This document shows, piece after piece, positions 24,401 through 32,730 of a stretch of DNA of 64,000 nucleotides. Made by a program: the position numbers and the translations under genes. The notes beneath the pieces were generated by a model, which was not told the origin of the DNA, did no database searches, and saw only the letters and a program-made list of their open reading frames with translations. Position 1 is the first letter of the stretch. Each line of letters starts with the position of its first letter. Source of the DNA: Larus michahellis (Eukaryota; Chordata; Aves; Charadriiformes; Laridae); the NCBI RefSeq assembly GCF_964199755.1, contig NC_133897.1, forward strand, positions 169,684,511 to 169,748,510, read 5' to 3'.

Positions 24401-26255
24401 TGCCACCTCCCTGGGCCATGCGTGTCCACACAGTTGGTGGCCACGGCACACGTCCCCTCCCTGGGCCACGTGTACCCACGCGGTGGTGGCCATGGCACGT
24501 GTCACCTCCCCTCGGGCGCGCGCGTCCCCTCACCTCCTGCCCGTCGGCGCTGCGGTAGTTGGGCTGCACGGCCGCCAGCAGCTCCGCCACCGCCCGCAGC
24601 GCGGGGACACCGCTGCCGGGGTCGGTGACATTGCCGGTGCCGGTGCCGGGGTCGGTGTCAGTGTCGGTGCCGTTGCCGGTGTTGGTGTCGGTGCCGGTGC
24701 CGTTGCCGGTGTCGGTGTCGGTGCCGTTGCCGGTGTTGGTGTCGGTGTCGGTGCCGGCGAAGGCGCGGTGCAGGGCGCGGGCGCGGGCGGCCCAGTCCCC
24801 CGCGGTGCCGTGGGCGCAGGTGGCCGGGGGCTGGCGCAGGGTGGCCAACACGGCGGCCCCCAGCCAGGGCAGGTCGGGGGCCTCCAGCCGGGGCCCGGCA
24901 CCCGCCAGCGCCAGGACGGCGTCCGCCGAGAGGCACTGAGGGGACAGGGACGGGGGTGACGGGGACGCCGGGGGGGGGGACGTGGGGGGAGAAGGGGACG
25001 TGGGGGGTCGGGGTGGCATGGGGTGACGTGGGGGGGTGATGTGGGGGGTGACATGGGGGGGTCAGGGTGGCATGGGGTGACACGGGGGGGTGACATGGGG
25101 GGTGACACGGGGGGTGACATGGGGGGGTGACATGGGGGGTGACATGGGGGGTGACATGGGGGGTGACATGGGGGGGGTCAGGGTGGCATGGGGTGACGTG
25201 GGGGGGTGATACAGGGGGTGACATGGGGGGTGACATGGGGGGTGACATGGGGGGGTGACATGGGGGGGGTCAGGGTGCTGGGGGAGGGGGGGGGGTCAGG
25301 ACCCCCCAAACACACCCCTCCCCCCAACGTGGCCCCCCCTCGGAGCACCCCCCACACCGCCCTCCCCATGGGGGTCCCGTGGGACACCCCAAAGCCCTTG
25401 TTGTGGGTTTGGGGGGGGGGGGGGGTGTCAAGGTGACGGGGCCTGACCCACCCCCCCGGGACACGGGGAGCACACGCCGTGACACGGCACGGCACGGCAC
25501 GGCACGGCACCGGGCACCCCACAGGGGCCATGGGGGCCCCCTGGCACCCTGCATGGGGTCAGGGACCCCCCCGGGCACCCCACGGGGTCAGGGACCCCCC
25601 CGGTGTCCCCCAGGCCCCAGCAGAGGCCACGCAGCACCCCCTGCACCCCACGGCAGCACCGGCACCACCGGGACCCCTGGGGAGGGGGACTGGGACCCGG
25701 GGTGGGGGGCAGCAGGTGCCTGGGCCGTGCCGTGCCGTGCCGTGCGGCGACGCGACACACCACGCCATGCCGTGCCAGGCAGTGCGGCACGGTGCCCCAC
25801 GGCGATGCGGCGCGCCACGCCACGCCGTGCCATGCCGTGCCGTGCGCCGCGGCACAGTGCCGCGCAGCGATGCAGCATCCCTCGCCACGCCACGCCACGC
25901 CACGCTGTGCCACCCGCAAGGGCGCCAGCCGCCGCCACGCGGCACCGTGCCGTGCCGTGTGCCGCGCCGTGCCGGCCCGCTGGAGTTTGACCCCCCGCCC
26001 CCGTCCTCCCTTTTCCACACGGCCCCGAGTGCCGGCGGCGCGGGCGCTTACCGTTCCACACGGCCCGGCGTGGCGGCACTGCGCACGGCCGCCGGCGATG
26101 CCCACGAGGGCCCGCACCGCGCCGCGGGACAGGGAGCCCCGGCCCGACGACAGCAGGGCCTCCAGGGCCGCCATGGCCGCGGCCGCGTCGGGGGGGTCCC
26201 GGCCGCTGGCCCCCGGGGCCACCAGCAGCAGCAGCAGCAGCAGCAGCGGTGGCAT
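9454..26255 (-). CDS. SLC39A4: Zinc transporter ZIP4
   Basis: ZIP4 imports zinc across the plasma membrane. Twelve exons: 26255-26052, 24935-24534, 23394-23136, 22390-22236, 21889-21712, 20558-20386, 18201-18031, 16420-16346, 15840-15786, 14897-14753, 13141-12960, 9582-9454, about 708 residues (human 647, also 12 exons). The start follows GCCGCC and opens a signal peptide with eight Leu encoded by CTG. Matching blocks: GPCG then CLS, QGCVDAAQVL, the PAL motif of the PAL-containing domain, GALSGDALLHLLPQ, a His-rich loop, TM4 HGLVDGLVLGAAF, TM5 CHELPH, and the end GLLGGW...LLLLALYED. TM4 has HGxxD where mammals have HNxxD, and TM5 has HELPHA where mammals have HELPHE. All junctions keep phase except exon 9 to 10, off by one base beside a C6 run. 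Introns are nearly all tandem repeats. Confidence 0.93.
9590..11100. repeat. GCAACACGCGGG minisatellite, SLC39A4 intron 11
   Basis: About 1.5 kb of 10-13-bp units of the type GGGCAACACGCG with interspersed CTCGGCACACGCAG variants. It starts directly beyond the acceptor of exon 12. The His-Thr-Arg-Gln open frames are repeat artefacts. Confidence 0.93.
11101..12790. repeat. GTCACACACG minisatellite, SLC39A4 intron 11
   Basis: About 1.7 kb of 8-11-bp units such as GTCACACACGTCACACATG, mostly alternating purine/pyrimidine. It passes gradually out of the preceding array. After it, 12790-12955 is a short CCCCGAGGCCCCGCC repeat that runs to the exon 11 donor. Confidence 0.93.
13150..14745. repeat. 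CCCCACAGA minisatellite and degenerate C-rich DNA, SLC39A4 intron 10
   Basis: From about 13190 to 13960 the unit is ACCCCCACAG or ACCCACGGGACCCACAG. From 13960 to 14745 it decays into C runs with CCCCACATCCCCCCC. Many CCCCACAG elements read as CTGTGGGG on the gene strand. No gene is seen in the stretch. Confidence 0.9.
14898..15540. repeat. About 145-bp array carrying copies of the ZIP4 exon 10 5' edge
   Basis: Four tandem copies (near 15026, 15172, 15308 and 15452) repeat the acceptor and first 20 or so bases of exon 10: minus-strand CCACAG then a variant of ACGCTGTCCTGGATG. Each is joined to a short GGTGGCCGTGGGTGGCC-type tract. Spacing is 136-146 bp. The unit includes true exon sequence, so duplication must have started across the splice junction. 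Confidence 0.85.
15597..15669 (+). tRNA. tRNA-Arg (anticodon CCG)
   Basis: A 73-base cloverleaf: acceptor GGCCCAG pairs with CTGGGTC (one G-T), then discriminator G. The D arm is GCCT-AATGGATA-AGGC, the anticodon arm TCAGC-CTCCGGA-GCTGG (CCG at loop positions 3-5), and the T arm GTGGG-TTCGAGT-CCCAC. A and B boxes are intact and a T5 Pol III terminator follows. From memory it is nearly the same as a human tRNA-Arg-CCG. It lies inside intron 9 of SLC39A4 on the opposite strand. It looks functional. Confidence 0.96.
15686..15690 (+). terminator. Pol III terminator (T5) of the tRNA-Arg gene
   Basis: TTTTT begins 17 bases after the end of the mature tRNA, the usual place for RNA polymerase III termination. 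Confidence 0.8.
15905..16310. repeat. 40-44-bp array, SLC39A4 intron 8
   Basis: About nine units of GCCCCATAGCGCTTTCACACC plus CCGCCCCACACC and a C run. Units alternate fairly regularly between GCGCTTTC and GCCCTTTC, suggesting a dimeric higher-order unit of about 84 bp. The C run varies in length. No gene content. Confidence 0.9.
16421..18020. repeat. Complex C-rich minisatellite, SLC39A4 intron 7
   Basis: About 1.5 kb of mixed units holding GTCCCCTAGACACCCCCCCC, AACATGCCCCCCAACC, TCTCCCCAGACCC and CATGCCCCCAGCC, in blocks of roughly 100-170 bp. Some blocks are near identical (for example around 17335-17480 and 17650-17780), implying recent exchange. It ends next to the exon 7 donor. Confidence 0.9.
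18215..20385. repeat. Array carrying copies of the ZIP4 exon 6 3' edge and donor, SLC39A4 intron 6
   Basis: GTGTCCCCC units fill the intron. Nine times (from about 18594, 18926, 19210, 19345, 19500, 19661, 19822, 20020 and 20218) a copy of the end of exon 6 is embedded: minus-strand sequence for GDALLHLLPQ, then the GTGGGAC donor. The true exon end is at 20386. Spacing is 135-198 bp in the right half. Each copy holds about 38 exonic bases. Confidence 0.9.
20559..21245. repeat. Array carrying copies of the ZIP4 exon 6 5' edge and acceptor, SLC39A4 intron 5
   Basis: About eight units of 76-90 bp. On the minus strand each contains CCCCAG then a variant of GGTACGCGCTGG...GTGGCGGGGCTG, which is the start of exon 6 (true acceptor at 20559-20560), followed by GTCCCTGTCCCCATGG spacers. 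Copies lie near 20632, 20721, 20797, 20879, 20969, 21053, 21131 and 21199. Confidence 0.87.
21290..21705. repeat. GTCCCTGTCCCCATCC short tandem repeat, SLC39A4 intron 5
   Basis: Hexamer-based GTCCC(T/C) repeat arranged in blocks of about 70-100 bp. It runs up to the exon 5 donor at 21711. No gene content. Confidence 0.9.
22395..23130. repeat. C-rich minisatellites, SLC39A4 intron 3
   Basis: CCCCACGGATCTGCCCCACG units (22410-22600) pass into CCCCCATCTCCCCCCA units (22620-23120), a nearly pure C/T/A strand. The adjoining intron 4 (21890-22235) is also C-rich, with GACCCCCC units. No gene content. Confidence 0.85.
23405..24530. repeat. 49-bp minisatellite filling SLC39A4 intron 2
   Basis: About 22 copies of a 49-bp unit, GTGTCACCTCCCCGGGGCAC followed by GCATGGCCATACAATGGTGG and a short tail. 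On the gene strand each unit reads GTGCCCCGGGGAG then GTGAC, which reproduces the acceptor context of exon 3 (GTGCCCCGGGGAG then GTGGC). The array touches both splice sites of the intron. Confidence 0.92.
24650..24760 (-). repeat. SLC39A4: Coding minisatellite in ZIP4 exon 2 (Thr-Asp-Thr-Gly-Asn)
   Basis: Within exon 2 a GGTGTCGGTGCCGTTGCC-type repeat encodes about 37 residues of Thr, Asp, Gly and Asn such as GNGTDTDTGNGTGTDTNT. It holds three NGT sequons and one NVT. It sits in the ectodomain between the helix-rich part and a conserved block. Human ZIP4 has no similar tract here. Confidence 0.85.
24955..25290. repeat. GGGGGTGACATG minisatellite, SLC39A4 intron 1
   Basis: Units of 15-18 bp, GGGGTGACATGGGGG, with longer blocks containing GTCAGGGTGGCATGGGGTGA. 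It begins just upstream of the exon 2 acceptor. The G-rich strand is the template for SLC39A4. No gene content. Confidence 0.9.
25470..25995. repeat. CACGG and GCCGTGCC short repeats, SLC39A4 intron 1
   Basis: A pure GGCAC pentamer tract occurs at about 25486-25510. A looser GCCGTGCCGTGC/CACGCCACGC repeat occurs at 25720-25965 and is able to form hairpins. The stretch between, 25511-25719, has short GGTCAGGGACCCCCCCGG duplicates. No gene content. Confidence 0.8.
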
Positions 26256-26420
26256 GGCGGCGCGGGGCTTGCGGTGTGTGCCGGTGGGCCGCCGTGCCGC
26301 CCGCCCCGGGGGTTGCCAGCGGGTGCCGGTGCGGCCGTGGGGCGCCAGGGCCGTAAAAGCGCCCGGGGCCGCGGCAGTGATTGGCTCCGGGAGAGATTGT
26401 CCCGGGTTAACCATTCCTCA
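26256..26420 (-). promoter_or_regulatory. SLC39A4: SLC39A4 5' UTR and proximal promoter
   Basis: CpG-rich DNA directly upstream of the ZIP4 start. A CCAAT box (ATTGG on the plus strand, 26380-26384) lies about 125 bp upstream of the ATG. I saw no convincing TATA box, and the start of transcription cannot be fixed from sequence. Confidence 0.5.
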
Positions 26421-28465
26421 GGGCCCGGCACCTCCGCCCGGCCCCCCCCGAACCCCGGCACCGCCGACGGCACCCCCCGCCCCCGCCTCTCCCGGGGGTG
26501 CTGGGACCCCCCCGGCTCCCGGCTCCGGTGCCGAGCTCGTGCCCGGGTGCTGGCGTCCCCCGCTTTTGGGTGCCGGGCTCCCCCCCGCGCCCGTCCTGGT
26601 GACACCCCGCCGGGAAGGGACGGTGTCTGGCGCCGGGGCCGCGCCGAGCGTCTCGTCGCCCGCAGGAGCGCGGTGTCCGCGGCACCGGGGTGCGAGAGGA
26701 GCCGGCACCGCACACCGCCGCCACCGCCCTGCCTAGGGGAAGGGACTCGGGGGGGGACACGGTGACACACCGCGCCGCCTTGATGGACGTCGGTGCACGG
26801 CAGGTCTGAGTGGCGCGGCGCGGCGTGGCGGCGTGTGGTACCGCATGGCACCGCCAGGCCCACGGACACGGCCCATGCCGGTGCCCCAGGAGCTGCCTGG
26901 TTGCCCCACGGCTCCCGTGCCCGGTGCTGGCATGGCTGTGCCCCGGCAGAGGGACGGGCAGAGAGGCTGTCGTGGCCTCCGAGGCGTCACCGTGGCCGGC
27001 GTGGCCAAGCACCACGACGGCCCGTACCCAACCGGCGGGCAGGGATTCCTCCCTCGCCGTGTGCCCGCCCGTCCCGGCACACCGGTCGGTGCCGCCGTGG
27101 TCTCTCCCCACAGCCAAAGCGCAGCCGGGCTGGTGGCACCACCGGCGTCCGCCCCGGCGTCCCCCATTGTCACCAGTGACGCCCTGGCGCCCATCGGCGC
27201 TCCCGGCACTGCCGGCGGTGTCCAGCGCTGCGCGCCCACCGCGCCACGGCCGGGCCCGGCGGCCCCATGGGATCAGCCTCCGGCGCCGGGGACTGTGGGC
27301 TCGAGTCCCACCCGGGCTGGGGGGGGGGGAGCGTGGGTTTTGCCCCACGGCGGGTGGCCGGAGCCCTCCGGCAGCGCCGCGGTGGCACCAGGAAACGCCG
27401 ACGGGGGAAGGGGTCCCGCCGCCGCCTCGGCAGTTAATATCCCGGCAACGAGCCAAGTCTCGTTAAGGGTAATAAAGGAATAAACCTCCCCACGCGATAT
27501 TCCGGCCGCCGTTATCGCGGCGAGGCATCGGCCAAGCTGCCGGGGCGGTTAATGTTTGATGCCGGGGCGATGCTCCGGCAGAGAGGTGGCAGCACCGCGG
27601 CGTTGGCGGGGGGCACCAGTGGAAAAGAGGTGGTTTTTCCGGATAAAACCACCGGATTTGAGGGTTTGGCTCCGGGATGATCCCCGGCATCCCTCCCTTC
27701 TCCTCCCCGGCGCCAGCCAGCGCCGGTTTGGCCGGGGTTTCGCCTTGGGCACGAGCTCGCGGCGCGGGGAAGGCAGGTCTCGGGGAGTCTCTGCCCCCAC
27801 CAGCCCGGTGCCGTTGTGGGGGGACAGACGAGTCCTGGCCACCACCGGGCATTTCACGGCCTCCTTGTTCCTCCCAACAACCGGCGTTGGCCGTGGCGTT
27901 TGCCGAGCCGCCGCACGTGGCGGTGAAAACCACGGGCCCCCCGCGCTGCCGGGGTCCCACGAGGGGCCCCGAAACACCCCCAGGGCCACCGCGGGAAGAG
28001 GGTCCCCCCCAAGGGGACGCGCCACCCTCTCCACGGGCAAGAGGAGGTGCTGCCATCGGCGGTTCCCTCCTTCGCCAAACGCTTTGGTGACCCCGACGCG
28101 CGGCGGACGCCAACGGCGGCTGTTCCCCCCCCCCCCCCAACGCTCACCCGCTCCTGGGGGCACCCGCCATGGTGCCACGACCCCCGTCACAGCGAAACCC
28201 ACTCGGGGAAATCCGTTTCATTTATTGCCAACCCACGACGGAGCGGGATCACGCGAAACAAGAACCTCAAGCATCCAAACCCACCTCCCTCCCACCCACC
28301 TCCATCCCAGGCTCAGCTTCGCTCCCGACTCCTCTTCCTCCTCCCCCCCGCGGGACGGGGAACGGGGTCAGTCCGTGACGCTTCATCCCTGCCGGCTCCT
28401 TCCTCCTCACGCTCTTCCCCTGCCCCACTGCGGGGTCCCACCCGTGGGAGACCGTCCTCCAGCAA
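26421..28465. other. Intergenic DNA between SLC39A4 and the 41-bp array
   Basis: GC-rich unique-looking sequence with no recognisable exon on either strand. It contains the tRNA-like element at 27253-27319. Long open frames here lack codon structure, family motifs or splice-linked partners. It may hold distal promoter elements of SLC39A4. Confidence 0.5.
27253..27319 (+). pseudogene. Diverged tRNA-Arg(CCG) copy
   Basis: Aligns with the intact tRNA at 15597-15669. The acceptor GGCCCGG still pairs with CCGGGCT. The anticodon arm is TCAGC-CTCCGGC-GCCGG with CCG kept and one A-C mismatch. The T arm is GTGGG-CTCGAGT-CCCAC. The D arm is destroyed by substitutions and a loss of about six bases. The first T of the T loop is C, weakening the B box. 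No T4 terminator lies within 25 bases, where a G run follows instead. Most likely a dead duplicate. Confidence 0.75.
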
Positions 28466-28469
28466 CCGC

Positions 28470-30150
28470 TCCAGCGTGGGGACCTCCATGGCCTGCAGGG
28501 GACAATCTGCTCCTCCACGGTCACCTCCATGGGCTCCAGGGGACAACCTGCTCCTCCACGGTCACCTCCATGGCCTGCAGGGGACAACCTGCTCCTCCAC
28601 GGTCACCTCCACGGCCTGCAGGGGACAACCTGCTCCTCCACGGTCACCTCCATGGCCTGCAGGGGACAACCTGCTCCTCCACGGTCACCTCCATGGCCTG
28701 TAGGGGACAACCTGCTCCTCCACGGTCACCTCCATGGGCTCCAGGGGACAACCTGCTCCTCCACGGTCACCTCCATGGGACAACCTGCTTCTCCATGGTC
28801 ACCTCCATGGGCTCCAGGGTACAACCTGCTCCTCCACGGTCACCTCCATGGGACAACCTGCTCCTCCACGGTCACCTCCATGGGCTCCAGGGGACAACCT
28901 GCTCCTCCACAGTCACCTCCATGGGCTCCAGGGTACAACCTGCTCCTCCACGGTCACCTCCATGGGACAACCTGCTTCTCCATGGTCACCTCCATGGGCT
29001 CCAGGGAACAACCTGCTCCTCCACAGTCACCTCCACAACCTGCAGGGGACAACCTGCTCCTCCACGGTCACCTCCACGGGCTCCAGGGACAACCTGCTCC
29101 TCCACGGTCACCTCCACGGGCTCCAGGGGACAACCTGCTCCTCCACGGTCACCTCCACGGGCTCCAGGGGACAACCTGCTTCTCCACGGTCACCTCCACG
29201 GGCTCCAGGGGACAACCTGCTCCTCCACGGTCACCTCCACGGGCTCCAGGGGACAACCTGCTTCTCCACGGTCACCTCCATGGGCTCCAGGGGACAACCT
29301 GCTCCTCCGTGGTCACCTCCATGGCCTGCAGGGGACAACCTGCTCCTCCACGGTCACCTCCATGGGCTCCAGGGGACAACCTGCTTCTCCACGGTCACCT
29401 CCATGGGCTCCAGGGGACAACCTGCTCCTCCGTGGTCACCTCCATGGCCTGCAGGGGACAACCTGCTCCTCCACGGTCACCTCCACGGGCTCCAGGGGAC
29501 AACCTGCTTCTCCATGGTCACCTCCATGGCCTGTAGGGGACAACCTGCTTCTCCATGGTCACCTCCACGGGCTCCATGGGACAACCTGCTCCTCCACGGT
29601 CACCTCCACGGGCTCCAGGGGACAACCTGCTCCTCCACGGTCACCTCCACGGGCTCCAGGGGACAACCTGCTTCTCCACGGTCACCTCCACGGGCTCCAG
29701 GGGACAACCTGCTCCTCCACGGTCACCTCCACGGGCTCCAGGGGACAACCTGCTTCTCCACGGTCACCTCCATGGGCTCCAGGGGACAACCTGCTCCTCC
29801 GTGGTCACCTCCATGGCCTGCAGGGGACAACCTGCTCCTCCACGGTCACCTCCATGGGCTCCAGGCGACAACCTGCTCCTCCACGGTCACCTCCATGGGC
29901 TCCAGGGGACAACCTGCTTCTCCACGGTCACCTCCATGGGCTCCAGGGGACAACCTGCTCCTCTGTGGTCACCTCCATGGCCTGCAGGGGACAACCTGCT
30001 CCTCCACGGTCACCTCCATGGCCTGCAGGGGACAACCTGCTTCTCCATGGTCACCTCCATGGCCTGTAGGGGACAACCTGCTTCTCCATGGTCACCTCCA
30101 CGGGCTCCATGGGACAACCTGCTCCTCCACGGTCACCTCCACGGGCTCCA
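28470..30150. repeat. 41-bp minisatellite between SLC39A4 and VPS28
   Basis: About 40 copies of ACCTCCACGGGCTCCAGGGG plus ACAACCTGCTCCTCCACGGTC. Common variants are CATGGCCTGCA for CACGGGCTCCA and CTTCTCC for CTCCTCC. Some units drop about 18 bp. Since 41 is not divisible by three, each frame cycles through all three readings and all stay open, which explains long apparent proteins. Confidence 0.95.
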
Positions 30151-30439
30151 GAGGAATCTCTGCTCCGGCACCTGGAGTTCCTCCTCCTCCTCCTCCTCCT
30201 CCTCCTCCCTGGCCTTGGGCCCCGCAGGGCTGCTCCTCTCCCATTGTCTCCCTCCACCTCACCCCAAGAGGTGCCACCAACGCCACCGACGGGCTCAGCT
30301 TTGGCCAACGGCGGGTCCGTCCTGGAGCCACCTGGAATTGGCTCTGTCCTACGCCGGACCAGCTCCCGGCATCTTCTCACAGAAGCCCCCCCTCCCCCCG
30401 CCGCAGCCCCCCAAACCCAACCCACCGCCCCGCAAGCGC

Positions 30440-30600
30440 CGAAATACGCGCCGAGGTCCCCTCTCAACCTTCTCTTCTCCAGGGAGGTGAGACCCGGCTC
30501 CGCCAGCCTTCCCTCCCGGCGCAGGTTCTCCAGCCCCTGGATCGTCTCCGTGGCCCTCGTCTGGAGCCTCCCCAGCGCGTTCGCGTCCTCCTCCAGCTGC
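30440..30600 (-). mobile_element. CR1 LINE fragment (end of the reverse transcriptase ORF)
   Basis: On the minus strand the translation includes GRLQTRATETIQGLENL and SLEKRRLRGDL, matching the conserved CR1 ORF2 carboxyl segment (ERVQRRATK...GLE...FSLEKRRLRGDL). It is short and diverged, and the 3' UTR part is not recognisable. It is older than, or differently truncated from, the other two CR1 copies. Confidence 0.75.
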
Positions 30601-32094
30601 GGGGAGCGGAGCGGGACGCAGGACTCCAGCCGTTGGGTGGAGCGGGATGAGCACGTCCATCCCCTGCCGATCCAGCCCAGGACCTGCTGCCTTCATCGCT
30701 GCCCAGCTCCTGACTCCTCCTCACCTCCTCGGCCACCCCGGGTCCTTCTCCGCAAGGCCGTTCCCCAACCCAGCAGGGCCCAGCCCGCACCGGGCTCTCG
30801 GGCCACGGCCTTGCCCTTGTCTTCCTCGGACTTCACACGGCTCTTGGCCACGGGTCCAGGGCTCTCCAGAAGACGCCGCGTCCGTCTGACGCGTCCACCT
30901 CGCCGCCCGCTTGACGTCACCGGCGCGGCTGGGCACCGCCGTCCCCAATCTCCCCAAAAAGCTTCACCGCAGAAGCCGGCCCAGCTCCGGGGGCGAGGGG
31001 GAAGCCGCGCCGTGGGCTAGGGTGGGCGCAAGGAGGGCAACCTCGCCTCCTCCTCCTCCTCTTCCTCCTCCTCCTCCTCCTCCTCCTCCTCCTCCTCCCC
31101 TTGGCGGGGCTGCCATTCATGGAAGAGCCCACGGGCACAGGGAAGAGCTCATGGACAGGCACCGACCAAACCGGGGGCTCGTCCCGCTCCCGGTGGGCGC
31201 GAAGCCGAAGGGCTTCTCCCGAAGGCCCCTCAATGTTGAACCCAAGTTGCCGTTGGACAACCCTTTCCCGCTGAAAATCGGGGTCATTTTTTTTTTTTCA
31301 AGTTTCCCCCCTTTTTTTCCCTAGTGCAAATTTCACCCGGCTGCAGAGCGCGAGACCCCTGCGAAGGCGGCGGGAGGAGACGTCCCCCCGTGGCGAGGGA
31401 CACAGCGGTGGGGAGCACGTCTGCCCCCAAACCGGGCTCCTCCGTCCCACCGCCCGCGGCCGGGGGCGCTTCGGCTCTTCTGTCCCTCTTTGGGGATGGC
31501 AAATCCCTCCCCCCCCAAAGGTTTGTCCCAGCCGGGGCCCCTCTGAAGCCTCCAGAAGAAAAAGCAGATTTGGGGTTTTTCCTCCTTAAAACGGATTTCC
31601 TTTTCTGGGCCGTTCTGCTGACGGGTGACGAGGGGGTTTCTTTGCGTGGCGACGCCACGGAGCATCTCAGGGACTTTCCTCTTTAGTTTTGTCTTTAACC
31701 CCGCGGTTTTCCGAAGCAGAAGACGCTCCAGGTTTCAGGAATCCTGGAATCCTCCAGCCGAGCTCGAATTGTGATCCGGCGATAAACCACGAACCGACCC
31801 GGCACCTGCCCAATTTGGGAGCCCTGAGGATGCAGAGCCGCGTTCGTTAACCCCGTTTCGGAGGTGACCAGAAGAACTCAACGGCGTTTCTCAGGACCAA
31901 GGGACACCCGGATGGCGGCTGTCACCCCCAGGTAGCCGCGAGGAGCGGGACGGCCACCAGCCACGGCCGTGGCCATAGCACAAGGGTTGTTTTCCAGGCT
32001 CGCCGTAACCAGGTGCGTAACCAAAAACCAGATCCCTTCACCGACCCGCGTGCCTGGAGCACGTACGGGTGTGGGAACGCCGTTACGGAAGAGC
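30601..32094. other. Intergenic DNA left of VPS28, no gene seen
   Basis: Mixed-composition DNA with a CCT trinucleotide run at about 31046-31097 (another at 30180-30207) and a T run at 31287-31296. I see no exon with family similarity on either strand. Confidence 0.5.
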
Positions 32095-32270
32095 CAATAT
32101 CTTGGCGTCTTCTTGGCATCATCTTGGCGTCTTCTTGGCATCATCTTGGCGTCTTCTTGACATCATCTTGGCGTCTTCTTGGCATCACCTCAAGATCTTC
32201 TTGCCATCATCTCGACGTCTCCTTGGCATCATCTCGAGATCTTCTTGGCATCCCCTCGACATCATCATCT
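32095..32270. repeat. 22-bp minisatellite
   Basis: About eight copies of a unit like TCTTGGCGTCTTCTTGGCAT plus CA, with diverged edges. It is followed by 32271-32730, mixed DNA with a short CCT run at 32624-32648 and no visible gene. Confidence 0.85.
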
Positions 32271-32730
32271 CGGCACCGGAAATCCGCGGAGACGCCGACG
32301 GCTTTTCCTGCGGTTTCTTTCTTCCCTTTATTTTGCTGTTGCCTCTTTCCGAGGAACAACCGGCCCCACCTCAGTCACCGGCACAGAACCGGACCCGCCA
32401 TGAACCCGCCGCCCCCGGGAGCTTTATGCACCGCCCACGGCCAAGGTCACGGTGCTCCCCCGCCGTGGGGGCTCTTTTGCCCGTGACCTTTGCCCTGGTG
32501 CCGCCAGCACCCGGCCTTCACCTCCCTGACCCTGCTATCGGCGGGTTTATGGCTGCCCACGTTGCGTCAGCTGCCACCTCACGGCGATCCTTGACCCGCC
32601 AGCGCGGCGGCCAAGGGCAGCGGCCACCTCCTCCTCCTCCCTCCTCCTCCATTCCCAGCCGGCTGCTGCCTTCCTTCCTTCGGAACCTGCCTTCCCGCAG
32701 GGCTGCGGCGCCAACGTCTGCCCACAGCTG

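Noticed and set aside
31878-32144. 88-codon minus-strand frame in the intergenic DNA
   Set aside because: No family resemblance and no splice-linked partner. It partly overlaps a 22-bp repeat.
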